A DNA stretch of 64,000 bases, taken from positions 6,510,001 to 6,574,000 of the forward strand of contig JAKZAN010000004.1 of assembly GCA_023053545.1 (NCBI GenBank). Direction: 5' to 3'. Shown here piece by piece: positions 33,836 through 48,100 of the stretch. A model generated the notes under the pieces. That model ran no database searches and was not told the origin of the DNA. It was given only the letters and a program-made list of their open reading frames with translations. The position numbers and the translations under genes were made by a program. Positions within the stretch are counted from its first letter, which is position 1, and each line of letters opens with the position of its first letter. Origin of the DNA: Lepidurus packardi (Eukaryota > Arthropoda > Branchiopoda > Notostraca > Triopsidae).

Positions 33836-35055
33836 ATGCTCACGTTACTGTTTGTTGCGCTCCTGATTGTAGTGCTAGCGTGTGGCATTCCAATTGTATT
33901 GAACGCCAGTTGGGTACCTAATCTTGTCAGGGAATTGCTTGTTTATGGGAAAGGCAGCCAAGAAGTGATTAAAGTTCCTTTAATCCGAACCATATTGGTT
34001 CCGAAGAGGTAAAATTCTAGTTAAACTATGAAGTATGAAACGAACGAAAGTTTCCTCGACCTCAATTTCCTAATTATGTTTTAGTAAATCTCCGCGATTG
34101 AATGATCGCTCTGATTTGTGTTTTAGGTGGTTTACGCATTTCTACTTGCTGGGGTCGATTTACGCTACTCTAGCAACTGGATTCGCAGTATGGAATTGCT
34201 TTGGGAGGCTTGGAAGCGTGGACATCTTCGAAAAAATTAAAACTCCAACGAGTCTAAGATATTTCTTAGAGCCTGTGGAGTATAATGCAGGTATATCTTG
34301 TATAAAGTCCTATTTTTCATTAAATTAAAGTTTTGTCTTTTTGTTAAGATAGTACTTCGGTGCTGATTGCCCTGGTTCTCTTCAGTTTTCACATGTTTAG
34401 AAGACTGTATGAATGCCTAGCGATCAGTATATACTCTCCTAAGGCTCCTATGAATTTGATCCATTACTTGACAGGAATACTGCATTACCTAGGAGTCGTA
34501 ACTGCACTGATTGTAGCCAAACCTGGTTGTCTTCGTCGGCCAAGGAAGCAATTGTGCTGGAGTAGTCAAGATTTACATATAAGTCATTTTATAGGGCTTA
34601 CTCTGTACATTCTGGGCTGCTACTATCAGCATCAGTGCGTCAATATCTTGGCTAACCTAAGAAAAAATTCACAAGGTGCGTTAGTAATTCTCTTTCCAAG
34701 CTTTCAGTTGAGTTAATTATGTTTTTTTATACTTCAGGAAAAGTTATAACCCAACGTCATTCTGTTCCCAAAGGAGGACTATTTGAATGGGTGACTTGCC
34801 CTCATTACTTGTGCGAGATTGCGATTTATGTCGGCTTTTACTTTATCCTCGGGTTTCAGTTTTGGATTTGGGGGATTGTCACCTTATGGGTGGCAGGCAA
34901 TCAGGTATTAATTGCAAAGATTAATTATATTTAATTCAAGTAATTGGGTTCTCTCTGTTTAGATTGTGTCAGCTATAATTAGTCATCAATGGTACTTAAC
35001 CAATTTCCCTGCATACGCCAAGTCAAGAAAGGCCATTTTGCCCGGAATCATTTGA
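33836..35055 (+). CDS. SRD5A3: Polyprenol reductase (SRD5A3-like)
   Basis: Five exons: 33836-34008, 34127-34290, 34349-34675, 34738-34904 and 34963-35055, giving 307 residues (the human protein has 318). The enzyme reduces the alpha-isoprene unit of polyprenol to make dolichol in the ER membrane, needed for N-glycosylation. Diagnostic blocks: LVPKRWFTHFY across the first junction, HMFRRLYECLAISIYSP, FIGLTLYILGCYYQHQC, and the C-terminal steroid reductase block VPKGGLFEWVTCPHYLCEI, followed by WVAGNQIVSAIISHQWY and the end (SRKAILPGII). Several hydrophobic segments fit a multi-pass membrane protein. All junctions are GT-AG and the phase holds throughout. The ATG begins a hydrophobic N-terminus (MLTLLFVALLIVVLACGIPI). 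The next gene begins about 600 bases downstream on the same strand. Confidence 0.93.
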
Positions 35056-35651
35056 GCAGCTCAATACATTCGCCGTTAAACTATTACACTTTCATGATTA
35101 CGAAATGTATACTTAAACATTCAAGGAACTATGTTTAAATAGGGTTAAAGGTAGTATTCTGCAGGGATGATATAGATATTCCGCGATTTTGCGAACTCAA
35201 AGGTAGGATGACAGTTCATTCATTACTTCCGTAGTCAGTTACCTTCTTTAGACCGCTTTTGAAATTCAGTCCGAAATAACGTATCACAATAATGTTTGCC
35301 GGAGTAGATCTGGATGTGGAAACGGGGTCCTAACGTTTTTAGGCACTTTCAGTTAAAAGAGTTCGGTTATACCGACTAATCAAATTAACTACAGACAGAG
35401 GTGCTCTCTCCCAGCTTTCAGGCCCCTGGGAATGTATTTGGCGCCAAAAGTAACCCGGTAGCGGTTACAAAATTCCGTCTGGCACCTTGAGCTACCAAGT
35501 ATGGGTGGATGGACCATTTAGGGATTTGTAGAACGGCAGCAAGAACGTGATGGTAGCAACAGCGTGTTTTGATGAAAACAAGGGAACAAAGTGCGAAATT
35601 CCCACCTCTAAACTCTGAAGTGTTTCTGCAAAATTATGTAGGTTGACTTAT
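35056..35651. other. Intergenic region SRD5A3 to BTBD10-like
   Basis: About 600 bases holding the 3' end of the polyprenol reductase gene and presumably the promoter and any 5' exon of the BTB gene. No TATA box or clear exon is seen. TTCGGTTATACCGA at about 35372-35385 is a short near-palindrome. Confidence 0.4.
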
Positions 35652-37506
<1,855 letters not shown>

Positions 37507-39987
37507 AAAAGGGCAAGTGGGATGGGGCTCCTCTCATCATATCCTGTGTTGGCGATTCAACTTTTTTTTAGCCTTTACAACCTAACCATTTCCCTCCTAG
37601 CTTTTGGGCTAAAATGACTAAAAGAAAAAGAAAATCCAGCAATCCAAAACGTGTAACTTTTATAGCTTGTCAATGGTCTTCAAGTATTGTGTTGCTAAAA
37701 AGAAAAAATAGAAAATGTGACCGGGCCGCATGATTATTTATCAAATTATTGCATTTTTTATACACGTGCGTGTGTTTGTGTGTATTGCGGGGTCCAATTC
37801 AACGAGATACATTTTGTACCCTTATAATAATCATAATTAAGCAAAGTTACTATCACGCAACCTATTTTATGACAAAACACTGATGGACATAATTTAGTTC
37901 CACACGAACTTGAATTGGACGGAGTTCATTAAGTTCTTAATTTATTTATTTATTATTTGTCTGTGAGGATGGGGGTTTGGTTGGAGCATATTTTGTGGCT
38001 CGTGGTTAATTTTTTTTTTGAGGTGAAAGCATTCCTCTACATCTGTGAGAGCGCTTTTGCTGTGCTTATGCAACTTCGCTATTGATCCCAGGGACGACGG
38101 AGCTATGTGGAACTTTTGGTACTGGACGCGGCGGAGCCTCGCAAAACGGTGTATGCGCCGACGGTCTGGGTTTCTACCTACATTGATTAGAAGAAGCTCC
38201 GGTTTTGGTACCGCGCGAGAAGGACGTTCTGTTGCAGAGTTAGCTGACGTTGACAGCGTGGAACATTTCTGGACCTTAGTCTCCGTCCCGATGCTGGCCC
38301 CTAAGTTGGGTGCAAAATCCAACACTTAAACGACAAAAAAGAGGACGGTGTCATTATCATTCGCTCGTTGCCCTTCACCAAAGTTTGCAACATCTCAAGA
38401 GACCCATTGCGAACATGGATTATTGCTGGTGACTGTGGACACTCTAAAAAAGAAACGTATCCACAGTCTAGAACTTCACTTTGAATTAAGAGTGCAATTG
38501 AAGAGCTTGCCAAGTTTGACGTACGGGGTAAGTTAACTTTGTTTTGGGGGGCTACAAGTTCTGTTTTAATTTGACTTGCTTCCCATTCCTTAGCGTTGTT
38601 TCATACAGATTAGGATGTTAATTAGGTTGAAGTGGGGAAAGTGGGGTCGACGAGTCCGTTTTTAATTAGGGTATTATCTGCATGACTTGGTTGCGTCCTA
38701 TCGCCCCGCCCCTTAGTGCCTTTGCTTTTCTAGCTTTTGGTTTTCGTTAAACTATAATTGCGGCCCAACTGTAATCTGGAGGAGCAGGGGTTTCCGCTTT
38801 TCTTATTGGAATAGATCCAATTGCACGTTTAGCGCTGATAATCAGTAATCGACTCCCAGAATGCGCGAGTGGCATAACCATCAGTTGGTGGAGGTTAACT
38901 TCTTCTAAAGATGGAGGAAACGAAAAAGCGAGTAGGAATGAGAAGAAGGAGGTTTATTGTTGCTATGGTTTCAGTGACGTCAGACGATGAGCATTCGGGG
39001 CGTTTTTTGGGGTGGGGGAGAAACTCACCCTTTTTTCCCTTTCTCTTGCATTCGCGCGGAATGGAACGGAGCAAGTGGGCGTGTCTTTCGCTGTCCTTCC
39101 CTAGTTGGAGTATTGATCTTCCCGCCCTCTTTTCCTCCTCGTTATCGAACTCCTCCCCTTCATCTTTCTTCGGGGTGGGTTTGATGGGAATCGGGAACAA
39201 TCGTATATTGTTTGCCACCAGCTATTTCCTTAAATGGCTGAGAAATCGAACCCTTTTTTCGCACTATTGACGAGTGGAGATAGGAGGATTGTATTGGCTA
39301 GCAGCTCTAGCATCGATCCTTCTCGGGGGGATGTCTCTCAACAACTAAAAGGGTGAAAATCCGTTTTTGTTAAAAAAAAAAGGGAACGCTTTCGCCGAAT
39401 TGCACTTGCTTACGTCAGAGGGTTTAATCATAGTTAGGTAGAATATTTGTGGCATGTCAGTATGTCCGTTGCTTATATTAAACGCGGCGTTCCAGCTGGG
39501 TTGCTTGGTCGGGTACATAATACTCATAGCAAGGGGTTTGATAAGGCCTCTGCTCATTGATTATTGGGGAGAATCGACGCAAACGGAGTAAGCTAGTGTG
39601 ACAACGTAAGCTGGTTCTATATACTTTTGCTTGGGTTTTCATTCCTTCCGTTAGTCGTAGGCCCTATTTGGTTCAATAACGTGCCTGGTCCTGATTATTT
39701 CTATCAAGCAACGCCAAACTGGGGCAGTAGGACTAACAGGATTACTAGATCAGTAGAGCAGACGTCCTCAACGTGAGCTTTTTTACGTTTTCGAGACTTT
39801 TTATACCTCCTGCCAAGAACCCGCATATGACTGGGAATTTACATCTGACAGCTTAGATTATGCGTAAGGCAGACGTTTTGCTGTGCTATTATGTCTACAA
39901 AATTGGATAGGGTCACACGGGAAGGTCCATTCTTACTCATGTGTTGTGTTGTAGGTAATCACATAAAGTTCACCACTATCTTTCGCC
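37507..39987. other. Intergenic region between BTBD10-like and synaptotagmin-1
   Basis: About 2.5 kb. It contains a GT tract near 37765, an odd semi-open segment at 38040-38540 with weak eIF4E-like text (see findings), and a GC-richer stretch at 38890-39290 with TGACGTCA at 38975-38982, about 1 kb upstream of the synaptotagmin start. A diverged repeat copy lies at 39512-39575. The 119-codon frame at 38911-39270 has no recognisable domain and probably lies in the promoter region. Confidence 0.4.
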
Positions 39988-42900
39988 ATGGACGTACTAC
40001 TGAACCGGTTGCGACGAGCATCGCCTCTGAAGGAAGAAGAACTCACAACTCTTGAAGAAGAAGCTTCTGCTGCCACTCCCACCGGTAAATACCTGATACT
40101 TACCCGTACCTGTTTCATGTATTTTCCTTCTGTGGTTTCTTTTATCTTACGCTTTTGTACTTGCAGAAGAGATTTCTGATGTACCCGCAACGAAGAGTAC
40201 GGCAGAAATTATGGGTGAGAAAGCCAAAGAACAATTGGACAAACTGGCCAAAGAAATGGGCATTCCAATATGGGCTCTCTACTGCATTGGAGTTGGTAAG
40301 TTTTATACATCGGTCTCTTTTCCCCGTCTTTTGTTGTTTAGCTTTTGCCCTTTTCGTTAGCAGTAATGATTTCTCTTCTCGGGGAACTGTATTCCGCGAG
40401 CAAAGAAATCTGAATTGCTAGGCCAATACTTGCATCCTTTAGCAGCTCGAGCTGGTGGTTTCCTAAGTGCAACCAAAAGGGTGTTTGTATCTTTTGATTT
40501 CTCGCTAGACTCGACGAGTCCTGCTGAAATTGAAGCTTTCATGCAGAATCCTCGCCATTTCCGTGCACTTGGTTCAAATAATAAGTCAAAGACCACGTCG
40601 TCGAGGAAATGGAAAGAACAGCAAAGTTAGACTGTTTTTCATACCTTGTTTACTCCACCTTTGCAACCAGTAACATATTATTATTCAATGAAGGAGAACT
40701 TCGATTTTAAGTTTGTTTCATTTTGTGTTTGTTGTTTTTTTGTTGGAGGGATGGGGGCGGTGAATGGCAAGATTTCATGGGAACTTTAATCGACATTCTT
40801 TCCATTTTCTTATGTGCCTCCTCGTCTCGCAGTGGTGGGTTTGGTGCTTCTCTTCATAGCTTTTTGCTGCATAAGGCGTTGTTGCCGTAAGCGAAGGCCC
40901 AAAGATGCAAAAAAGGGGCTTAAAGGAGCAGTTGACTTGAAATCTGTTCAGCTTCTGGGAAATGCATACAAAGAAAAAGTAACTCCAACAGAAACTTTCT
41001 TTCTTTCTTTGCGTGACATGATTCTTCACATTGCATGTTGTAGGTACAACCTGATATGGAAGAATTGACGGAGAATCAGGAAGAAGCTATTGATGAACTC
41101 GAAAAGAAGGAAGAGATCAAGCTCGGGAAATTGCAGTACAAGGTACGCAGGTTATTTTAAGCATTCCAAGCTTGGTTCTATTGTTGCGTTTCTCATTTCC
41201 GTTATGGTGCTCAGCTCGAGTACGATTTTAACTCGAATAACTTGGCTGTGACCGTACATCAAGCGGAGGAACTCCCTGCGTTGGATATGGGCGGTACGTC
41301 TGATCCATACGTGAAAGTGTATTTATTGCCAGACAAGAAGAAGAAGTTTGAAACTAAAGTTCACCGCAAAACCTTGAATCCCGTCTTCAACGAAACTTTC
41401 AATTTTAAAGTAAGTTTTTCCCCCTTTGCTTCGTTAGACCAAGATGCTAACTTTTCAGTTAGATTGTACTCGTGTAAATACATGTTGCCTAATGTACGTG
41501 TCTTTTTGGTATTAGGTGCCATATGCTGATGCAATGAGTAAGACTTTGGTATTCGCTATCTACGACTTTGACCGATTCTCCAAACACGATCAGATAGGCG
41601 AAGTTAAAGTACCTCTCTGTCAAGTGGATTTGGCCCAAACTATTGAAGAATGGAAAGAATTACAAAGCGTGGAAGGCGAAGGCGGTCAGGTAAGCGCGTA
41701 TCGAAATTCTTTGCGCGTCTCTTTCTCTCTAAACTAGAAACAAAGGAAACTCTTTGTGCATCTTAACATACTTAATCGACAACTTTCTACAGGAACTATA
41801 TAAGTTTCCATAATGGAGCTCCACGATTAAACCCTAATAGTTATTATAAAACACCTTTACTTGTTAGTAGCAAGCTTCTAAACCAAAAATCTTTAGTGAT
41901 GAGGGTTTTCCACGTATTTATTTTTTAGAGAGTGGCGTGTATTTCTGTGGGGTTCAAAAGTATTCGCTATATAGGTTTTCTTATTAATGGGTGTCGTTCC
42001 TCTCTCTTACTTGTTTTTGGATAGTCTGACCTTCTAAAAAATTCCACTTAAAACCTTAGTAATACTGTCATAATTGTCGAGTCTCTGTGTTCGCCTGTTG
42101 TCCTCATTAGTCCGTCGTCAACCAAGGTAGATTTCATTCCTTTAGCACACTTATTTAGGCATGCATTTTTGTGCATTTTCCGTATTTTGCTGTTTTGCCT
42201 CTTTAAAAAGCTCATCACCGAGTTATCGCCCCACACTTTTAACAACCATGCTGTACTGTTAGTTTTAAATTAAAAAAAAAAAATGGGTCACCCTCAGTGC
42301 ACAAGACTTTTTGCGACTTTTTTCATGCATGCGACTTTTTTCCTTGCGTGTCAAAACACGACCCAAGCATGTGATTTTCCGTTTACTTACTAAGACAAGC
42401 AAGAAGAAACCAGGGTATTTTTGCTCCGAGGATTTATTTTCACATTCTTTTAATATTATTCCTTTGTTTTTTTTTCTTCTTTATCGGATCTCTTTTTTAT
42501 TTGTTCTTGCCCTATTTGGCCCGCGCCTTGACTTGTCTTGCCTGCTTTGGGGGACAACCATCTTCATCGGATTCCGTGTAAGTACCACTAGTTTGGTCCA
42601 AGGTTAATACATTAGTTATTGGAGTGATTTTAGTCTGATGTAGGTTCGTTTATGGGGAATCTTTTAGAGTAGGCTTGGCGTTGTTAGTTTTGGCTCCAGA
42701 AATTGATTGGAAATTAATTGAATGATTATTTATGGTTCCCAGGAAAACAAGCTCGGTGACATTTGCTTCTCCTTGCGTTACGTGCCCACGGCTGGAAAAT
42801 TGACGGTGGTAATCCTGGAAGCCAAGAACTTGAAGAAAATGGATGTCGGTGGCTTGTCTGGTAAACCATTATACATTACGACCTTTATTCATACCAGACA

Positions 42901-43348
42901 TTTGACGGTAAGGTTATTGAACCGTTTCTATAACTTTGACTTTTCAGATCCGTACGTGAAGATTGCCTTGATCCAGAACGGTAAGCGGATAAAGAAGAAG
43001 AAGACGAGTATAAAGAAATGTACCCTGAACCCTTACTACAACGAGTCCTTTACCTTTGAGGTTCCCTTTGAGCAGATTCAGGTAATTTCAGACAGAATTT
43101 AACGACTTCCAAAAGTGGAACGGTGATTCCATTTGGCTTTGACCATCTTGCAGAAAGTGTCATTGCTCGTCACGGTAGTGGATTATGATCGTATCGGCAC
43201 ATCGGATCCTATTGGACAAGCCCATCTCGGCTGCAATGCTACCGGAACTGAACTGCGTCACTGGTCTGATATGCTGGCTTCACCACGTCGACCAATCGCC
43301 CAGTGGCACACGCTGAAAGACCCTGATGATGGCGATAAGAAAGACTAA
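39988..43348 (+). CDS. Syt1: Synaptotagmin-1, calcium sensor of synaptic vesicle release
   Basis: Nine exons: 39988-40084, 40167-40295, 40833-40978, 41044-41142, 41215-41409, 41516-41689, 42743-42860, 42948-43081 and 43154-43348, giving 428 residues. Order: short luminal N-terminus, transmembrane segment ([20 protein letters not shown]) followed by a cysteine/basic stop-transfer ([18 protein letters not shown]) that is palmitoylated in the family, an acidic linker, then two C2 domains. C2A includes [20 protein letters not shown] and [16 protein letters not shown], with the aspartates that bind calcium. C2B includes [17 protein letters not shown], the polybasic [10 protein letters not shown] stretch, and [14 protein letters not shown], ending in the WHTLKD motif. 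All calcium-ligand aspartates appear present. The protein resembles the insect Syt1 pattern throughout. Intron 6 (41690-42742) is the longest at about 1 kb. Intron 2 holds a possible alternative exon (40443-40630). Confidence 0.97.
40443..40630 (+). CDS. Possible alternative terminal exon within Syt1 intron 2
   Basis: After a GCATCCTTTAG acceptor, an open frame in the phase required by Syt1 exon 2 (one base carried over) runs 62 codons: [20 protein letters not shown], then [20 protein letters not shown], then [20 protein letters not shown] and QS to TAG. Used as an exon it would cut the transmembrane segment short and give a protein without C2 domains. Codons look coding-like and the phase match is real, but the frame may be chance (about one in three for phase). 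No homolog is recognised. Confidence 0.25.
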
Positions 43349-44230
43349 AGAAACCGCAGAAATTAAAAACACTTTATTATTTTAGTTGAATTCGTTACCC
43401 TATAGTTTATATGTATACATTTTCAATTGATTAATTGTTAAGTATTCTACAACATACTTCGCAACAATACGTTCTCCGGACATTTATTTTCGTTGATGAC
43501 TGTTACAGCGAGGTATTTTTCAGCTTTTCCGTTGGCGTTGTTGTTTATATGACCTTAATTCAGTAATTTATGGTTATAATTTTCTGTAGAAGCAAAAGCA
43601 CTTTTTTTAGAAAAACGAAACCAAAGATTCAGATTCTAGTCGAAACTCTGAGCACTCTGTTAGTGAGGAGTGAGAATTCGTTACGAGTTTTGTTAAATCT
43701 CTTCGAAAAACCATTGCAAGCGAAGTTTTTCCTAAAAACCTGGGTGTTGTCTGTCGAATGGTTTATTCAGCCCTGTGCTGAACCTGTAGGTTCGCGTTTT
43801 CCTGTTATGTATGATTTATATGACAAAAGAATGCCAATTTGCAGTTTTTTTAACCTCCCTCTCTTCGAACCCTTTCGCCCATTAATTTTCCTCCTCATAT
43901 TGAAACGTAACGATGTAAAAAAAATAACAAAAGATGTATATGTGGGTACTAGTTACATTCTTAAACTAGAAGCTGATTTTTATTACTCTTGAAGAAGATA
44001 CAGCTCAAACAGTAAAGAAAAGATTTATTGCCTCCCTTACGGAATATCTACGAAAAAATCAAGGGAAGCCTTCAAATTCGGCGCTTTGCGTGGCATTTAG
44101 CTAACATAGAGGGCACACATGTAGAAAACTAATGAGCAAACGGGAAGAAGGTGAACAGCACTACAAATAAAACAAGCTCGCATGTGTGATGTTTTTGTTT
44201 AAACGTAAGAGTGTCATGTAGAAACATTGA
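43349..44230. other. Syt1 3' end and TMEM131 upstream region
   Basis: About 880 bases. The Syt1 3' UTR begins here (AATTAAAAACACTTTATTA near 43362). An open frame of 140 codons at 43570-43992 has no recognisable domain or conserved motif and is not called. The TMEM131 promoter must lie here, but no core element is clear. Confidence 0.4.
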
Positions 44231-45070
44231 ATGCCTCCTAAAATGTGGAAAAGTGCAAGAATCTTGTGGCTCTTAGCTTTGGCAGCGCCCTTGCTTACGT
44301 TTGTGGTTTTCGTTGATTGTCGAATTAAGTTAGAAGAAACAGGTGAGCTCAAAAAATCCTCTAAATCAGTATTAACAAATGCTAATCTCAAATGATCGAA
44401 CACGGGATTTCTCTAGTACGGGAAAACTTTGAAATAAGGTTCCTACCATCCAAAGAGAACTCGGAGGAGACTGTGCAGATTATTTCAAAGAAGCAGTTGA
44501 TGAAAAATGGATTGGAAAAGGGACAGCCTCCTCATTTGGTCTTTGACCCTCCATCTTTTGATTTCGGAGAATGGTATATAAACGAAATCAACCTTTGATT
44601 ATATCCAAGGTTTTCCCTTTAACAGTCCTTTGAGTATGGTATGGAGTCAGAAAGTTCACGTCCAGAACAACCACACAAGAGGTAGACCTATTACTGTGGT
44701 TTCCATATCTGGCATGTCTTCACACTTCCACTGTTCATTCGTAAGGAATAAGGTATACAAAGCTTGACAAGGAAAATTATGGCGATGAAAAGAAAATAAC
44801 AGAACTTTTGTGGCTTTTAGATGATTGCCCCCCAAGGCAATACATCGTTTGACATTGTATTCTTGGGCAGAGAGGAAGGATACGTCGAAGACACGTTGAT
44901 CGTTCACACGTCGGCTGGGTCATTTGAATACCACGTAAATTGCCTCCCTTTACTTTTTGGTTTTGTCGCTTTTAAGCGCTCACAATTTTCGCTGATGTTC
45001 TTCAAAGCTATTTTCTTTATATAATTGTATTTTGAAGTTTTCTGTGCATGGCCTCCGTGGCGCAATCGGC

Positions 45071-45107
<37 letters not shown>

Positions 45108-48100
45108 GAGTCCACCCGGGGGCGAATGTTTTTCTTCTCGATTTAAACGAAATTTGTAGCTATAAACCAGTTTATGTGCTTATTTTTGTTTTAACTGTTT
45201 AGCTGGATTTATTTTAAAATGTCTGTTTTGGCTTACAGGTAAGGGCGCGTGGGACTCCCAACCCGTTTCGACTAAGGCCCTTAATTGGAGTGCGGATGCC
45301 TATTAATACAACCTACACCCGTATTGTCAGCTTACATAACCCTCTCTCAATTCCTATACAGGTTTTATTACCACGTGTGTCTTTTCTTAGCAGTTTAATG
45401 CAAAATGTTCGAATTATTTTAGGTATTGGAGGTGTTTAGTAGCAGCTGCGATTTACATTTAGAGCTCCCTTTCGCTTCCGACAACGAGCCTAGTTTTGAC
45501 TGGTGGCTCATCCCTCCTTACGAAACACGCTCCATTTTGCGTTTACATTACATGGCGAAAGCAGAGCTCAATTATACGGCGTTTGTCCGGGTACGTACCA
45601 ATCATACCAATCAGTTGGTAATACCAGTTGAACTGGAAGTCACCACTCAGCCTAGCATCTACGCTGCACAAGATAGATTAGAATTCGGCTTCTTACGACC
45701 TTCCGATGAGCCGAAAACGCTCAAATTATTGGTCTTCAATTCTGGACCCAAACCTGTTACTGTCCAGGTAAGGCAAGCGCCGTACGTGTCTTGTTAATCA
45801 GTACATTAATTCTGTTTGTCTTAGAACGTGTATCCTAGCGTGGGTAATGAGGCTCTAAAAATAGACTTCCAGCCCATCAAGATTCCACCCAACTCGGATC
45901 AAGCTACCGTAGTTGCTCAAGTAACTTTTTACCGTAAGTAGAACCCACAACTACTTTTATTTGAAAACTTAAATTCTTCTTTCTTTTTTAGCTTCTTTAG
46001 CGAAAGATCCGAAACCCCAGAGTGGGAAAATCGTGATCAAATCAAAGAATGGTCAGTTCAGAACTTCCGTGCAATACCACGTTATGTTACTTCCGGGTCA
46101 TCTCGAGATTCCTGTAGGCCTTACACGGTTCTATGTGCCAAGTTCAACACATCATAAGGAAACAAATCATCCCTGCATCCAGTGCCAAACTGATCAGCTG
46201 AATGGAAGTACAGTACGACACACTATAGCTTTTACTAAAGACGAAACCAGCACAGAAAGGGATATCATTGTTACCAATACCTTCCCCACCTACGTGGCAA
46301 TTTATAACTGCACTTTACCTCCAGAAGCAAAACACCTTTTTGAAGTAATTTCTTAATTAGATTGTGCTTCTACAAATAAAATTATACCTTAAACTTTTCG
46401 AAGGTGGACTCTTTGAATCCGGTCATTCTGAGTCCGGGTGCTTCCGCAACACTTTTTAGACTTAAACTCAAGTCCAATTTGCCACCTTTTGATGTGGCGC
46501 TTACTACCTTTTTAACCTTGCACACCAATTTTACTTTGCAAGATGTCCCTTTGATCGTATATTCGGGAAAACTCACTCCAGTAAGTTACAACCCTAATAT
46601 TTCATTAACAGGCAAGCAATTCCAAGAATTTGTCTCCTTTTTAGCTAACTTTTTTCACGTTAAACGACGTCGATGGGTTCCAATTTGGACTCACAAGCGC
46701 TGGAGTGAATAAATCCATGTATTTGGGTTTGATGAACGAAAATCCGGTGGATGTGTTTCTCGAGGATTGGGGTTACAGTGGTGAAAAGGCTTCCATTCTA
46801 TACGCTGGCGTGGGTTACAGTAACATTTTGGACCGGTTAGGTGGCAAAAGCCTAGAAAACCTAACCATGAAGGTTAACATGATTTAAAGCTTCAATTTAG
46901 TCTTTAATCTGTATTTTTTTTTGTAACTATTTTTTAGACGTTTATCCCTGCTGGTCAGTTTGCGCTTTTCCACGTCTCTTGGCAAACACCAATAGCAGAC
47001 GGCCCTGTAAAGATGAATATCTTTATTCGGACAAGATTAGAAGAATTAGTCATCCCGGTACATTATACGGTCGCCCAAGGAAGTTTGAGCTTTTGGCCGC
47101 AGCCCTTGGTATTCAAAGATGTTTTCCCAGTAATTATTCCTCCCTTTTTTACTTCCTCGGTTTATCGGAAAAATTATATTTTGTTACCTTGTTAGCATAT
47201 GCCAATGACGCAAACTCTGTATGCGGAGTCCAGCTTCCAGCTCAAGGATCGAGTGCTCTTTCTCACGGCCCTGTCCCCGCATTTACATAAAGTTAAATGG
47301 GAATTGAGCAAAACACCATCCCTGGAGCCTAACAAGAAGGTTCCGATTGGCCAATTGACCTTCGATTTTGGTGCAGATTGCAGTGGGAACAGTTACACTG
47401 GCTTGGAGCCCAACACCACCTGTAAGTATTCTCTCCATTCGTTAGTTCTATTTTTAAAAATGTTTTTGCGGTTTCTAGTGGGCGAGAAATGGTTCGAAGG
47501 CGTTCAATTACCAGCGGATTTGGTCCTTCGTGACATGAATATCACATCAACGCTGTTCAGTCAATATTTGGCGTATCCCAATCCGTTGGACCTGACATTT
47601 TTCGCCAACACCGATCTCACCAAAGATATCCTCTTGAAAGGACAAGCATATTTAGCGTGGCCCAAACTATTTTTTCAACAAGGCCCGGATTTGCAGTTGC
47701 CCACTACAGAAGTGCACGGCCGAAGCTGGGTATATTTGCGCTTAACCAATCCTGCCAACGTCTCCGTTGTGGCTCAGCCGCTTCTTATACACCAGTATCC
47801 GGGAGGCAAAAAACTTCTACAAAGGTTGCCCTCACAGTAAGCACTTTATATTCTCAATTCTCTTCGTAATAGCTAAAACTTGTGAAACTCTGTCAGGTTT
47901 TTGCAGGGGATTTCCTTAGAGAACGTGGAAATGCAACGTCGCGCGTTTTTCTTGTCAGACCCAGCAGTTGAAAACAGTTTCTCAGAAGACGCCGTCGAAG
48001 GGCAAGTTGTCAAAGAAAGTATGATGGTATACATGAGTCCAGGTGCTCAAGCCGAGATACAAATCACCTTCGAACCCAAGCAAGCAGGTTTCGTACGCAC

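Noticed and set aside
38911-39270. 119-codon forward frame upstream of Syt1
   Set aside because: Low-complexity Ser/Phe-rich text in a GC-rich putative promoter region; no domain.
43570-43992. 140-codon forward frame between Syt1 and TMEM131
   Set aside because: No domain, no conserved motif, and lies in the expected UTR/promoter region.
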